A model generated the notes under the pieces. The model was not told where the DNA came from, searched no databases, and worked only from the letters and a program-made list of their open reading frames with translations. A stretch of 64,000 bases of DNA, taken from Corallococcus sp. NCRR. GTDB taxonomy: Bacteria > Myxococcota > Myxococcia > Myxococcales > Myxococcaceae. Where the stretch lies: positions 8,539,461 to 8,603,460 of the forward strand of contig NZ_CP114039.1 in assembly GCF_026965535.1 (NCBI RefSeq), given 5' to 3'. A program made the position numbers and the translations under genes. Each line of letters starts with the position of its first letter. Position 1 is the stretch's first letter. Positions 32,861 to 41,577 of the stretch are shown piece by piece.

Positions 32861-33961
32861 GTGCCGATCACGGTGGGTAAAGGATTGCTGCCTGGTGCGG
32901 AACGGAAGTGCTCCCTGGTGGAGCCGTTGCGCCTCTTGACGGGCATGGCCATTCCTTGGCGCGTGCGGGCTGGGGCTTGGATGGGGCGGCGCATCGAGGA
33001 CGACCTCGATGCCAGGATGGAAACGACGCTGACGGCGGTGGCCGAGCAGGCGCTGCGCGGAGGAACGCGCGCGGGCCTGGAGGCTCTCCTCAAGGCGTCC
33101 TTGCGGCTGACCGGCGCGACCGGCGCGGCCCTCTATGAAGGACGCGCGTGCGTGATGAAGGTGGGGAATGTCCCCGCCCGTCGCGCGGATGCATCGAAGA
33201 GGCCTTCCGTCTTGGAGCTATGGCCCGCGCCGATGACGACGTCGCAGCGGAGCGTGGTGAAGCGCTTCAGCGCGTTCGCCCCGGCGCTGCTCGCGGCGCA
33301 CGCGCGCGAGGTGGCCCAGGGCGCGCGGCAGGCCCGCTTGCTCGAAGCGAAGCGGCGCCTGGAGCGCACCGTGGCCCTGCAGGACAAGCGGCGCTCGCGC
33401 GCGGCGCACGACCTGCGAACGCCGCTGATGGTCATCAAGGGCTACGTGGACATGATGCTCAAGGGCACCGGCGGACCGCTGGGCCCGCAGGCGCAGCGCT
33501 ACCTGGAGCGGATCGCCAAGGTCGCCGCGGATCAGAAGGAGCTCATCGACCGGCGCCTGTCGCCGCCGGTGCCGGGCCTGGACGACCTGCGCCCCGTGCT
33601 GACGCAGGCCTTCGCGCCCACGCGAAGCCGCGCCGCCCCCACGCTGACGCTGCCCGCGGAACGGACCGTGCCGGTGAGCGGCGCCCCGGCGGACTGGGAG
33701 CTGCTCGCCCGAACCCTGGCGAGGGGCACCGCTGGCGCTGTCGCCGTGGACGTCCATTTGAGTCCGGCCCAGGACGCCTCCCAGTGGCTGCTGCGCGTCC
33801 GGGCCTGCCCTGGCGCGGCCCTGACGGCGCGGACGCAGGGCATGCTCCAGCAGCTCGCGGAGCGCCTGGGAGGCACGCTGGCCGTGGCCGTGGAGCCCCG
33901 GCTGGAAATCACCCTGGTGCTGCCGGGGGATGACGCCTTTCCCGTTGCCGTCCATCGCTGA
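32861..33961 (+). CDS. Histidine-kinase-like protein with degenerate ATPase domain
   Basis: Up to 366 residues; the GTG at 32861 lacks a good ribosome site and later ATGs (32981, 33017) are possible. A weak GAF-like region (about 55-150) precedes a helical segment and a clear HisKA box, SRAAHDLRTPLMVIKGYVDM (about 178-197), with the phosphorylatable His. The C-terminal ~110 residues keep the length and the final LEITLVLPGDD strand of a HATPase_c domain. I cannot find an N-box, the DxGxG loop or a GxGxG loop. It may therefore be a pseudokinase, or a phosphotransfer/dimerization protein in the manner of Spo0B or ChpT. It converges on the chemosensory operon. Confidence 0.72.
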   Translation: MPITVGKGLLPGAERKCSLVEPLRLLTGMAIPWRVRAGAWMGRRIEDDLDARMETTLTAVAEQALRGGTRAGLEALLKASLRLTGATGAALYEGRACVMKVGNVPARRADASKRPSVLELWPAPMTTSQRSVVKRFSAFAPALLAAHAREVAQGARQARLLEAKRRLERTVALQDKRRSRAAHDLRTPLMVIKGYVDMMLKGTGGPLGPQAQRYLERIAKVAADQKELIDRRLSPPVPGLDDLRPVLTQAFAPTRSRAAPTLTLPAERTVPVSGAPADWELLARTLARGTAGAVAVDVHLSPAQDASQWLLRVRACPGAALTARTQGMLQQLAERLGGTLAVAVEPRLEITLVLPGDDAFPVAVHR

Positions 33962-33970
33962 GGCGCCCCG

Positions 33971-34023
33971 CGGCTGAAAAACACGGACGCCCTGTCCCTC
34001 GCGCCAGGCGAAGGACGGGGCGT
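33971..34023 (-). terminator. Probable intrinsic terminator of the chemosensory operon
   Basis: An imperfect hairpin (33987-34023: ACGCCC pairs with GGGCGT, GTCC with GGAC, TCG with CGA, around a short loop) lies 29 bp downstream of the cheA stop. Read on the minus strand it is followed by CCGTGTTTTT. It could also limit read-through from the convergent kinase-like gene. Confidence 0.6.
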
Positions 34024-34051
34024 CGTCGTCTCCAGGCCTCCCTGCCCTTCT

Positions 34052-36601
34052 TCAGGCCGCGGAGCTGGGCAGCAGCTGTCGCACGAGCTCCAGGAGCTTG
34101 CCGCGCTCCACCTCGCGCTTGACGAGGTAGCCGTCCGCGCCCGCCTCCAGGCCGGCCGCGCGGTCCTCGTTGCTGTCCAGCGAGGTGACCAGGATGATGG
34201 GCGTGCGCCGGAACATGGGGTGGCCCTTGATCCGCCGCGCCAGTCCCACGCCGTCCAGCCGGGGCATCTGCCAGTCGCTGACCACCAGGTGGCAGTGCAC
34301 GCGCTCCAGCACCTGCCACGCCTCCTCGCCGTCCGACGCCGTCACCACCGGGTAGCCGGCGATCTCCAGCAGGGACTTCATCGCGAAGCGCGTGGTGAGC
34401 GAGTCGTCGCACACCAGGATGCGCGGCAGCTTGGATTCGCCGCTGGAGGTGCGCGTGTCCGGCTTGGCCGCGCGCAGCAACTCCGGCGCGTTGAGCACCG
34501 GCACCACGCGGCCGTCGTCCAGCACCGCCGCGCCCGCCAGGTGCGTGACGTCCCGCAGGTGCTTGCCCAGGGAGCGGACCACCAGCTCCTGCTGCCCCAC
34601 CACCTCGTCGATGGCGTACAGCACGCGCTCCTCGCCCAGGGACAGGAGCACCGCGGTCTGCCGCCGGCCCGACTCCAGCGCGAGCGGCATGCGCGGCAGG
34701 CCGATGGCCTCCGAGAGCGACAAGAACGTGAGCTGCTCGCCGTCCAGCCGCGCCACCACGCGCCCCGCCACCGTGCCCACGTCGTCCGCGTCCAGCCGCA
34801 GCACGCGCTTCACGGTGTCGGAGGGAATCGCGGTGACGGTGGTGCCGGTGCGCACCAGCAGGCCCAGCGCCGCCGCCAGCGTCAGCGGCAGGTCCACGAT
34901 GAAGCGCGTCCCCCTGCCAGCCGTGTACTCCACGTCCACGCTGCCCTGCAGCCGCTGCGCGGTGGCCAGCACCACGTCCAGGCCGACTCCACGACCCGAC
35001 GTGGAGGTCACCTCGTCGCGCGTGGAGAAGCCCGGCTGGAAGATGAGCCGCGCGGCCTGCGCGTCCGACAGCTTGTCCGCCGCCTCCTGGGTCATCAGGC
35101 CCCGGCGCACTGCCGTCGCGCGCACGCGCACCGGATCCAGGCCCCCGCCGTCATCCTCCACGATGACGCCGATGCGCGTTCCCCGCGCCTCCACCCGCAC
35201 CACCAGCCGGCCCGTCTCCGGCTTGCCCGCCGCCCTGCGCGCCGCGGGCATCTCCAGCCCGTGGTCGATGGCGTTGCGCACCAGGTGCACCAGCGGATCC
35301 TTCAGCGCGTCCACGATGCGCCGGTCGAGCCGCACGTCGGTGCCGCCCAGCTCCAGCGCCACCTCCTTGCCCAGCCGCGAAGCCGTCTCGCGCACCGTGC
35401 GCCGCAAGGGCTCCAGCACCTGCGAGGCCGGCACCATGCGCAGGTCGCGCAGGTCGTCGCGGATGACCTGCCCGATGAGCGCCTGCTGCTCACCGTCGCG
35501 GTGCGCCTCCTTCGCCTGCTCCAGGAGGCGCTTCTGCATCGTGCGCATCAGGCCCACGCCCGTGCGCAGCGGCTCCAGCGCGGGCCCGCCGCCGGACATG
35601 GCCAGCTGCGACGCGGCGCGCTCCAGGTGCAGCAGCACCTCGTGCGCCTGGTCCGTCAGCGACCGGAAGCCCTCCGTGCGCCGGCCCAGCTGCGCCCGCC
35701 CGGACACCAGGTGCTCCACCTGGAGCGCCAGCGAGTCCAGCGTCTTCACCGACACGCGCACCGCGCGGTCCACCGTCCCGGCCCTGCCTTCGGGAGTCGG
35801 GGTGCTCGCGCGCGCCGCGGGCTTCGCCGCCACCGGGACCGGAGCCAGGTTCACGGGCTCGGGCTCCCGGACCGCGTCCGCTTCCTCCGCCACGCTCAGC
35901 GCCATGCGCAGGTCCACCAGCGCGCCCGCGACCTCGGACGCCGCCTGTCCCGCCGCGTCCCCGCCCTCCTCCATGCGCGTGAAGCCCAGCGCCGCGGCCT
36001 CCGCCAGGGACGCCACCACGTCCGCCTGGACGGCCTCCGCGCTCTGGCGCAGGGCGTGCGCCTGGTCCACCGCCGCGCGCACCGCGGCCGCCCGGTCCTC
36101 CACCTTGGGGGACACCAGCGTGCTCAGCGCGTTCTCCAGCGCCACCAGCGCCTTCAGCCCGTCCTCGCCCAACGGGCCGTTGATGGCGGCGTCGTCGGAG
36201 CCAGGGGCGGCCGGCTCCTCGTGGCCCAGGGCCTTGAGCAGCGAGGCCACGCCGTCCACCACGGGCTGTTCCCCCGCGTCGCCCCGGTTGAGGGCGTTCT
36301 CGATGGCGGACAGGCCCCGGAGCATCGCCTCCACGGCGCCCCGGGAGATGGGCTGCTCCACGTTGACGTGGGACAGCCCGTCCTCAATGGCGTGGACGAT
36401 GCGTTCGATGTCGTCCAGCCCCAGGCTCGCCGCGGAGCCCTTGAGGCTGTGCACCACGCGCTTGAGCGACGGCAGCAGGTCCGCGTCGCGGGCGCTGGCC
36501 GGCTGCTCCAGCCCCAGCACCTTCGACCCGATGGCCTGAATCTGCTCGCGCGTCTCCGCGGCGAACACCGGCCAGATGCTGCGCAGCAACTGCGGATCCA
36601 T
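34052..36601 (-). CDS. Hybrid CheA histidine kinase with C-terminal receiver
   Basis: 849 residues, last gene of the chemosensory operon. Order: Hpt domain (about 1-120) with phosphorylatable His51 in VVHSLKGSA; a variable helical region; a P3-like dimerization segment (about 270-370); HATPase (about 370-560) with HLVRNAIDHG, EDDGGG and GRGVGLDVV (N, G1, G2 boxes all intact); a CheW-like domain (about 560-710); and a receiver domain (about 720-845) with CDD, phosphorylatable Asp in SDWQMPRLDG, Thr/Ser in LVTSLD, and Lys in LVKRE. A CheA fused to a receiver is also found in FrzE, but the gene order here differs from frz. The fused receiver may act as output or phosphate sink next to the free CheY. 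Confidence 0.93.
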   Translation of the reverse strand: MDPQLLRSIWPVFAAETREQIQAIGSKVLGLEQPASARDADLLPSLKRVVHSLKGSAASLGLDDIERIVHAIEDGLSHVNVEQPISRGAVEAMLRGLSAIENALNRGDAGEQPVVDGVASLLKALGHEEPAAPGSDDAAINGPLGEDGLKALVALENALSTLVSPKVEDRAAAVRAAVDQAHALRQSAEAVQADVVASLAEAAALGFTRMEEGGDAAGQAASEVAGALVDLRMALSVAEEADAVREPEPVNLAPVPVAAKPAARASTPTPEGRAGTVDRAVRVSVKTLDSLALQVEHLVSGRAQLGRRTEGFRSLTDQAHEVLLHLERAASQLAMSGGGPALEPLRTGVGLMRTMQKRLLEQAKEAHRDGEQQALIGQVIRDDLRDLRMVPASQVLEPLRRTVRETASRLGKEVALELGGTDVRLDRRIVDALKDPLVHLVRNAIDHGLEMPAARRAAGKPETGRLVVRVEARGTRIGVIVEDDGGGLDPVRVRATAVRRGLMTQEAADKLSDAQAARLIFQPGFSTRDEVTSTSGRGVGLDVVLATAQRLQGSVDVEYTAGRGTRFIVDLPLTLAAALGLLVRTGTTVTAIPSDTVKRVLRLDADDVGTVAGRVVARLDGEQLTFLSLSEAIGLPRMPLALESGRRQTAVLLSLGEERVLYAIDEVVGQQELVVRSLGKHLRDVTHLAGAAVLDDGRVVPVLNAPELLRAAKPDTRTSSGESKLPRILVCDDSLTTRFAMKSLLEIAGYPVVTASDGEEAWQVLERVHCHLVVSDWQMPRLDGVGLARRIKGHPMFRRTPIILVTSLDSNEDRAAGLEAGADGYLVKREVERGKLLELVRQLLPSSAA

Positions 36602-36616
36602 GAAACCCAGTCCCCT

Positions 36617-37198
36617 CTAGCCGCGCCGTGCGGCCGCCGGGTTGCCCAGCTGTGTGAGGTCCAGCACCGTGAGCCGGTCCGACGTCAGGAACAGGAACGG
36701 CCCCGGCGGCGGCTGGGACAGCTCCGCGCGCGGCAACTCCAGCCGTCCGTCCACGACCTCCGCCGCCAGCCCGAACGCCTCGTCCTCCACTTCCACCACC
36801 ACGACCTTGCTCAGGTCGGACATGCCCCCGCCCTCCAGCCCCAACAGCTGCCGCAGGTCCAGCACCGGCACGATGCGCGAGCGCGACAGGAGCGCCCCCA
36901 GCACGTGGCGCGGCGCCCCGGGCAGCGAGCACATCCCGCGCGACTCCAGCACGTGGTCCACGTAGTCGATCTTCACCGCGTAGCGCTCGCCGCCCACGTG
37001 GAAGGCGAGCACCGTGACGACCTCCTGGCGCGTCTCATGGCGCGAGTTGGCCAGCGCCACCGCGCGCTGGTGCAGCACCTCGCGCCGCCTGTGGGCGCTC
37101 ACCACCGTGGCGCCTTCGAGCAGCATCTGGGCCGCGTCGAGCGAGGCCTTCAGCTCGTCGAAGTCGATGGGCAGGAGCTTGCGGTCTTCGTTGGACAT
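36617..37198 (-). CDS. CheW-like coupling protein (second of the operon)
   Basis: 193 residues from the ATG at 37198. The first ~55 residues are a charged helical leader (KLLPIDFDELKASLDAAQMLLEG); the CheW SH3-like fold follows, with VVTVLAFHVGGERYAVKIDYV, LPGAPRHVLGALLSRSRIVPVLDLRQLLG and a C-terminal LDLTQLG strand. CheW bridges receptors to CheA. It lies 11 bp downstream of cheY and 15 bp upstream of cheA. The operon carries two CheW proteins of different build, which could form mixed arrays or serve different receptors. Confidence 0.9.
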   Translation of the reverse strand: MSNEDRKLLPIDFDELKASLDAAQMLLEGATVVSAHRRREVLHQRAVALANSRHETRQEVVTVLAFHVGGERYAVKIDYVDHVLESRGMCSLPGAPRHVLGALLSRSRIVPVLDLRQLLGLEGGGMSDLSKVVVVEVEDEAFGLAAEVVDGRLELPRAELSQPPPGPFLFLTSDRLTVLDLTQLGNPAAARRG

Positions 37199-37209
37199 GG
37201 GCGGGCGGA

Positions 37210-37623
37210 TCAGTACTTCGTGGCCGGCAGCTTGAGGATGTCCCGCACCTTGGAGCGCAGGTCGTCCACGGACACCGGCTTGTTGAGGAACGCGCTCGCG
37301 CCGACGAGCTTCCCCTTCTGGCGGCTCGCGTCGTCCTTCAGCGACGTGAGCAGCATGAAGGGCGTGTCGTGCAGCTTCGGGTCGCCCCGGATGGCCGCGC
37401 ACAGCGCGAAGCCGTCCATCTCCGGCATCTGCACGTCGGAGATGATGAGGTCCGGCTTCTGCTCGCGCGCCCGCTTCAGTCCCACCGCGCCGTTGGGCGC
37501 GTCCAGGAAGTCCAGCCCCCACCCCATCAGGTAGACCTGCAGGAGGTTGGTGATGGTCTTCGTGTCCTCCACGATGAGCACCTTCGCCGCCTTGCGTGCC
37601 CCACCCGTCACGTTGCTGTTCAT
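37210..37623 (-). CDS. CheY-type single-domain response regulator
   Basis: 137 residues, one receiver domain: the acidic pair is VEDT (about 18-21), the phosphorylatable Asp is in [11 protein letters not shown] (about 62), Thr/Ser in LLTSLKDD (about 92), and the conserved Lys in LNKPVS (about 115). No output domain. It is the presumed phosphate acceptor of the hybrid CheA; the partner acting downstream is unknown. Its ATG overlaps the mcp stop by four bases (ATGA). Confidence 0.93.
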   Translation of the reverse strand: MNSNVTGGARKAAKVLIVEDTKTITNLLQVYLMGWGLDFLDAPNGAVGLKRAREQKPDLIISDVQMPEMDGFALCAAIRGDPKLHDTPFMLLTSLKDDASRQKGKLVGASAFLNKPVSVDDLRSKVRDILKLPATKY

Positions 37624-39227
37624 AGCTGGTACCTGCCTACAAGTTCAGAGAAGCGCTTCGACAAGATGGAGAGGTTGCCGGCCACCTGCTCGATGCGCCG
37701 GGTGCCCTCCACCGAATCACTCATGGCGGACGTCAGCTCGCCCATCGCCGTGGCGATCTGCTCCACGCCAATGGTCTGCTGCCGCGTGTTGCCCGCGATC
37801 TGCCGCGCCGCCCCGGACGACTCGCGGATGACCTCCGACAGGCCCAGGATGGTGGAGCCCGCGCCGCGCGCCAGCTCCATCGCCGCCTGGGCGCGCCTGC
37901 TGCCCTCGTCCGTCGTGGTGACGGCCACGCGGGTGCCCTTCTGCACCTCCCCCAGGAGCACGCGCACCTGCTCGGCCGCCATGCGGGACTGCTCCGCCAG
38001 CGTGCGCATCTCCGTGGCGACCACGGCGAAGCCGCGCCCGTGCTCGCCCGCCTTCGCCGCCTCGATGGAGGCGTTGAGGGCCAGCAGGTTGGACTGCTCC
38101 GCCACGTCCTTCACCTGCCCGATGATGTCGCTGATCTGCAGCGTGCGCTCGTTCAGGTCGGTGATGGACAGGGCAATGGCCTTCACCTGTTCGCCCAGCT
38201 TCTCCATGCCCTCCACGCTCTCCGTGACGACCTTCTGGCCCTGGGCGCTGAGCGACTCCGACTTCTGCGTCTGGGCAATCACGGCGTCCGCGTAGGACGT
38301 GGCCTGCTTGGAGGTCTGGGCGATCTCCGCCACCGTGGTGCTGGTCTCGTTGATGGCGGACGCCTGCTGGTGCGCCATCGCGGACTGCTGCGTGGACGTG
38401 GCCAGCACGCCCGCGGCCTCGTGCTCCAGGTCCGTGGCCGCGCCGCGCAGGTCGTGCAGCAGGTGCACCAGCGCGTCCGCCATGGTGGCGAAGCTGCGCG
38501 CCAGCTCGCCAATCTCGTCCGTGCCGGTGGTGTCGATCTGCTGGCGCAGATCCCCCGCGGCGATCCCCACCGCCGCGCGGGCCAGCCGCTCCAGCGGCTG
38601 GATGAAGAGGCTGGCCATGCCGGCCGCCGCCAGGAGGCCCAGCACCAGCACCAGCAGGCCCAGGCCCGCGGTGCGCCAGGTGCTGGAGGACAGCGACTCC
38701 GCCAGCGCCTCGCGGTCCAGCGCCAGCTGCACGGTGCCCACGCGCTTGGGCGCGCTGCCCGGCGGGCCGAAGAGGATGGGCGCCGTCGTCTCCACCACGG
38801 GCAGCGTGCCGGCCGTCAGGAGGCGGTCCACCACCCCGTCGCCGTCCGCGGGCTCCACGGCGGCGGCGGTCGAGAACTGCTCGCCCGCGGAGCGCGCCAG
38901 CACCTTGCCGCTCGAGTCGCGGATCACGATGTACGCGATGTCCGGCACGCTCTTGAGGGCCGCGTCGGTGCCCAGCTGGAGCATCGCCGCGTCGTTCGAC
39001 GCCGCGGACGCGGCCACGCTGAACGCCATGCCGATGCCCACCGCGCGCGCGCGCTTGGTGAGCTCATCCAGCAGGCCGTCGCTCATCTGCATCCAGAACG
39101 CGAAGGTCAGGATGCCGACCAGCACGATGCCGAAGATGCCCGTGCCCCCGAGGATCTTCGTCCGCAGGCTGAGCCTGGTCGAATCCGCCCCTTGAGGCGA
39201 CGCCACCTTCAAACCTTTCGCTTCCAC
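37620..39227 (-). CDS. Methyl-accepting chemotaxis protein
   Basis: 535 residues with GTG start (GAGGTGGGGA upstream). Membrane topology: TM1 (about 27-48), a periplasmic sensor of ~135 residues with a single-cache-like pattern ([20 protein letters not shown]), TM2 (about 185-208), HAMP (about 208-262), then the coiled-coil signalling domain. The hairpin tip reads [41 protein letters not shown], the standard CheA/CheW contact. Methylation-site helices are Ala/Gln-rich. It is the only receptor of the operon, suggesting a dedicated pathway. The ligand is unknown. Confidence 0.94.
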   Translation of the reverse strand: MEAKGLKVASPQGADSTRLSLRTKILGGTGIFGIVLVGILTFAFWMQMSDGLLDELTKRARAVGIGMAFSVAASAASNDAAMLQLGTDAALKSVPDIAYIVIRDSSGKVLARSAGEQFSTAAAVEPADGDGVVDRLLTAGTLPVVETTAPILFGPPGSAPKRVGTVQLALDREALAESLSSSTWRTAGLGLLVLVLGLLAAAGMASLFIQPLERLARAAVGIAAGDLRQQIDTTGTDEIGELARSFATMADALVHLLHDLRGAATDLEHEAAGVLATSTQQSAMAHQQASAINETSTTVAEIAQTSKQATSYADAVIAQTQKSESLSAQGQKVVTESVEGMEKLGEQVKAIALSITDLNERTLQISDIIGQVKDVAEQSNLLALNASIEAAKAGEHGRGFAVVATEMRTLAEQSRMAAEQVRVLLGEVQKGTRVAVTTTDEGSRRAQAAMELARGAGSTILGLSEVIRESSGAARQIAGNTRQQTIGVEQIATAMGELTSAMSDSVEGTRRIEQVAGNLSILSKRFSELVGRYQL

Positions 39228-39266
39228 GTTGTCCCCACCTCACGTGTACCGGCGCGCGCCATGGCT

Positions 39267-40769
39267 TCAGCGCGCGCCCTGCCAGCCCATCTGCGAAGGA
39301 CGGGGGGCCAGCGCCTGCCGCAGGCCTCCCGCCGTCATCGTCGTCTCCACGCCTCGCAGCGGGTGCTCGTCATCCAATCCATCCAGCGCGCGCAGCGCGT
39401 TCTGCCGCGCGCGCTCCGCGTCCTCGCGCCTGTCCAGGCGGCTGTAGAGCGCCACCAGCGTCGCATGTCCCAGCGCCAGCTGCGGCTCCAGATACAGCGC
39501 CTTGCGCACCGCCTCCACCGCCGCGTCCAGGTCGTTGCGCGACTCGGCCACCATCGCCAGGAGCAGGTACGCCTCCGGGGACAGCGCCCGCGCCGCCTCG
39601 CGCGCCAGCGCCTCCGCCTCCTCGAACTGGCCCGCGTGCGCCGCCTCCAGCGCCCGCGTCAGCAGGCCCGCGTCCTGGGCCGCGCGAGCAGCCGGCGTGG
39701 CGGCCTGGGCCCGAGCGGCCTCCGGGGCCGGCGTCCGAGGGGTCGCGCGCGGCGCGTAGGCCGGCATGGGCGCGGGGGTGGGACGGCGGGGCTCCAGCCG
39801 CAGGCTGCCCGGCGCCGGCGTGTCGCGGCGGGGCTCCAGCCGCGGGCCGTCCGGCACCGGCATCGTCCGGCCGAGCGCGGCGGCGGTGAAGGATGAGAGC
39901 GCGTCACGGCGCGGGGCCACGGTCGCGGACTCGCCCGCGAGCCACGGCTGCTCCAGGGGCATGCGCAGGACGGGGGTGCCATCCACGTCCAGCGTCTCCA
40001 GCCCCATCCCGTTGGTGAGCGGCACCTCCGCGGGCGACACGAAGAGCAGCCCGCCCGGCGCGAGCGCGCTCACCAGCCGGCTCAGCACCGCGCGCACCAG
40101 CTCCGGCGTGAAGTAGATGAGGACGTTGCGGCAGAAGATGGCGTGGAAGCCCAGGGACGGAACCGCGTCCGTGGCCAGGTTGTGGCGGCGGAAGTCCACC
40201 GTGCGCACGACCTCCGGGGAGACGGTGTGCTGCGTGTCGTTCCCCGACACGGCCGGGTGCGGCACCAGGAAGCGCTTCTCCAGGTCCGGCTCGATGCGCC
40301 GCAGCGACCACGGGCTGTACACGCCGGCCTTCGCGCGCTGCAGCGCCCGGCCGGACACGTCCGTCGCCAGCACGCGGAAGCGCCCGCCGTTGCCCAGCCC
40401 CGCGGCCATCAGCGCCATGGCGATGCTGTAGGGCTCCTCGCCGCTCGCGCAGCCCGCGCTCCAGACGTGGAACGGGCCGCCCTGGTGCGCCTTCGCCCGC
40501 GAGGCCAGCGCGCGCAGGTGCTCAGGGTGGCGGAAGAAGTAGGTCTCGCCGATGACGGCGTGCTCGATGAAGGCCTCCACCGCCGTCGGCTCGCGGATGA
40601 GCAGCTGGCGCAGGAAGGCCACCTCGGACAGGTTGCGCGTCAGCGCCGCGCGGGACAGCGCGGGCTCCAGCGAGCGACGCAGGCTGCTCGCGAGCGTCAG
40701 GCCGCAGGCGCCCTGGAGCACCTCCTCGACCTTCGCGAGCGTTGCGTCATCGAGAAGCCCTTCGCTCAC
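39267..40769 (-). CDS. CheR methyltransferase fused to TPR domain
   Basis: 500 residues; the GTG at 40769 overlaps the upstream cheW stop (GTGA) and has GGAGGG before it. Residues ~1-270 are CheR: an N-terminal helical domain, GETYFFRHPEHL, the SAM-binding motif VWSAGCASGEEPYSIAMAL, DVSGRALQRA, and IFCRNVLIYF. A Pro/Arg-rich linker (about 300-390) contains two copies of RLEPRRxTPAP. A C-terminal TPR region (about 395-480: LTRALEAAHAGQFEEAEALAREA and the next two helices pairs) should bind partner proteins. CheR methylates receptor glutamates for adaptation. No CheB methylesterase is encoded in the operon. Confidence 0.92.
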   Translation of the reverse strand: MSEGLLDDATLAKVEEVLQGACGLTLASSLRRSLEPALSRAALTRNLSEVAFLRQLLIREPTAVEAFIEHAVIGETYFFRHPEHLRALASRAKAHQGGPFHVWSAGCASGEEPYSIAMALMAAGLGNGGRFRVLATDVSGRALQRAKAGVYSPWSLRRIEPDLEKRFLVPHPAVSGNDTQHTVSPEVVRTVDFRRHNLATDAVPSLGFHAIFCRNVLIYFTPELVRAVLSRLVSALAPGGLLFVSPAEVPLTNGMGLETLDVDGTPVLRMPLEQPWLAGESATVAPRRDALSSFTAAALGRTMPVPDGPRLEPRRDTPAPGSLRLEPRRPTPAPMPAYAPRATPRTPAPEAARAQAATPAARAAQDAGLLTRALEAAHAGQFEEAEALAREAARALSPEAYLLLAMVAESRNDLDAAVEAVRKALYLEPQLALGHATLVALYSRLDRREDAERARQNALRALDGLDDEHPLRGVETTMTAGGLRQALAPRPSQMGWQGAR

Positions 40770-41329
40770 AGGCCCTCCGTGCCGTTCAGCAGCGCGCTCG
40801 TGCGCAGCAGCGGGCGCAGGCCTTCCGGCGTGCGGCACAGCCCGGCCATCAGCCCGGTGCCATCCCAGGGCAGCTTCTCCTCGCCGCCCTGCGAGCCGTC
40901 CACCAGCACCGGCGTCTCCACCAGGTCCTTCACCCGGTCCACCAGCAGCGCCACCATGCGGCCCGCGTCGATCACCACCAGCAGCGAGTCCAGGTCCGGC
41001 GTGCGCTTGACGCCCATCATGCGCGCCACGTCCACCACCACCGCCGGACTGCCGCGGTAGACGAATGAACCGGACACGTGCACCGGCGCGCCGGGCAGCG
41101 GATCCAGCGCCACCAACCGCACCACCTCCTGCACCTGCTTCGCGGGCACGAGCGCGGTCGTGTCGCCTGCCTCCACGGTCAGGTAGAGGCCCGGCAGGCG
41201 GACCTCTCCCTGCAGGGAGGCGAGCTCCTGGCGCAACTGGTTCTGCTCCGCCTCCAGCGCGCTCAGGCGCTGTTGCACGGAGAGCCGGCGCGCCTGCGGA
41301 GGAACGGGGACTCTGGGGGTTTCGGCCAT
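40766..41329 (-). CDS. CheW-like coupling protein (first of the operon)
   Basis: 187 residues from the ATG at 41329. A short coiled coil (LSVQQRLSALEAEQNQLRQELASLQ, about 16-40) precedes the CheW beta-barrel (about 45-185): LYLTVEAGDTTALVPAKQVQEVV, GAPVHVSGSFVYRGSPAVVVDVARMMG, LLVVIDAGRMVALLVDRVKDLVE. It probably couples the Mcp to the hybrid CheA, and its coiled coil may add an interaction site. It is the first gene of the operon; the promoter should lie in the 248-bp gap upstream. Confidence 0.88.
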   Translation of the reverse strand: MAETPRVPVPPQARRLSVQQRLSALEAEQNQLRQELASLQGEVRLPGLYLTVEAGDTTALVPAKQVQEVVRLVALDPLPGAPVHVSGSFVYRGSPAVVVDVARMMGVKRTPDLDSLLVVIDAGRMVALLVDRVKDLVETPVLVDGSQGGEEKLPWDGTGLMAGLCRTPEGLRPLLRTSALLNGTEGL

Positions 41330-41577
41330 CTGAAGAACTCGGCCCACCGAATGGCGGGCAGGAAGAAAAACCGTAATCCGGGAGCCCTGCCCAACGCAAT
41401 GCGGGCTTACCCGAAGGTCGCGACTCACATCCCCCCCTGCGACCGGGGTCGCGCTTGCCCCGACGTGGTGGATTCCGGACCCCCTCGGCGTGCGCCGCAC
41501 CGGCGAGTTGTGCTTGGATACGGAGGCGCTGCTTTTGCCGGAGAAACCATGTTGCACGCAGCTTCTAGGGGACACGA
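41330..41577. promoter_or_regulatory. Divergent control region of chemosensory operon and kinase gene
   Basis: 248 bp between divergent starts, the longest protein-free gap in the window. It contains a related pair, GTCGCGA and GTCGCGC, spaced about 28 bp apart (near 41417 and 41445), and a C-run at 41431-41437. I could not place sigma-70 or sigma-54 boxes with confidence. The plus-strand gene has AGGGG six to seven bases before its ATG. Confidence 0.45.

Noticed and set aside
32737-33093. A longer N-terminus of the heparinase-like protein up to 33093
   Set aside because: It would overlap the divergent kinase-like gene and has non-protein-like composition; the ATG at 32736 has a good ribosome site.
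34220-37534. A 1,104-residue plus-strand frame opposite the chemosensory genes
   Set aside because: Antisense shadow of cheA and cheW with His/Arg/Gln-rich composition.
34052-41329. Identification of the chemosensory operon as the Frz system
   Set aside because: Although CheA carries a receiver as FrzE does, gene order, the membrane-bound receptor with two TM segments and the lack of cheB do not fit frz.
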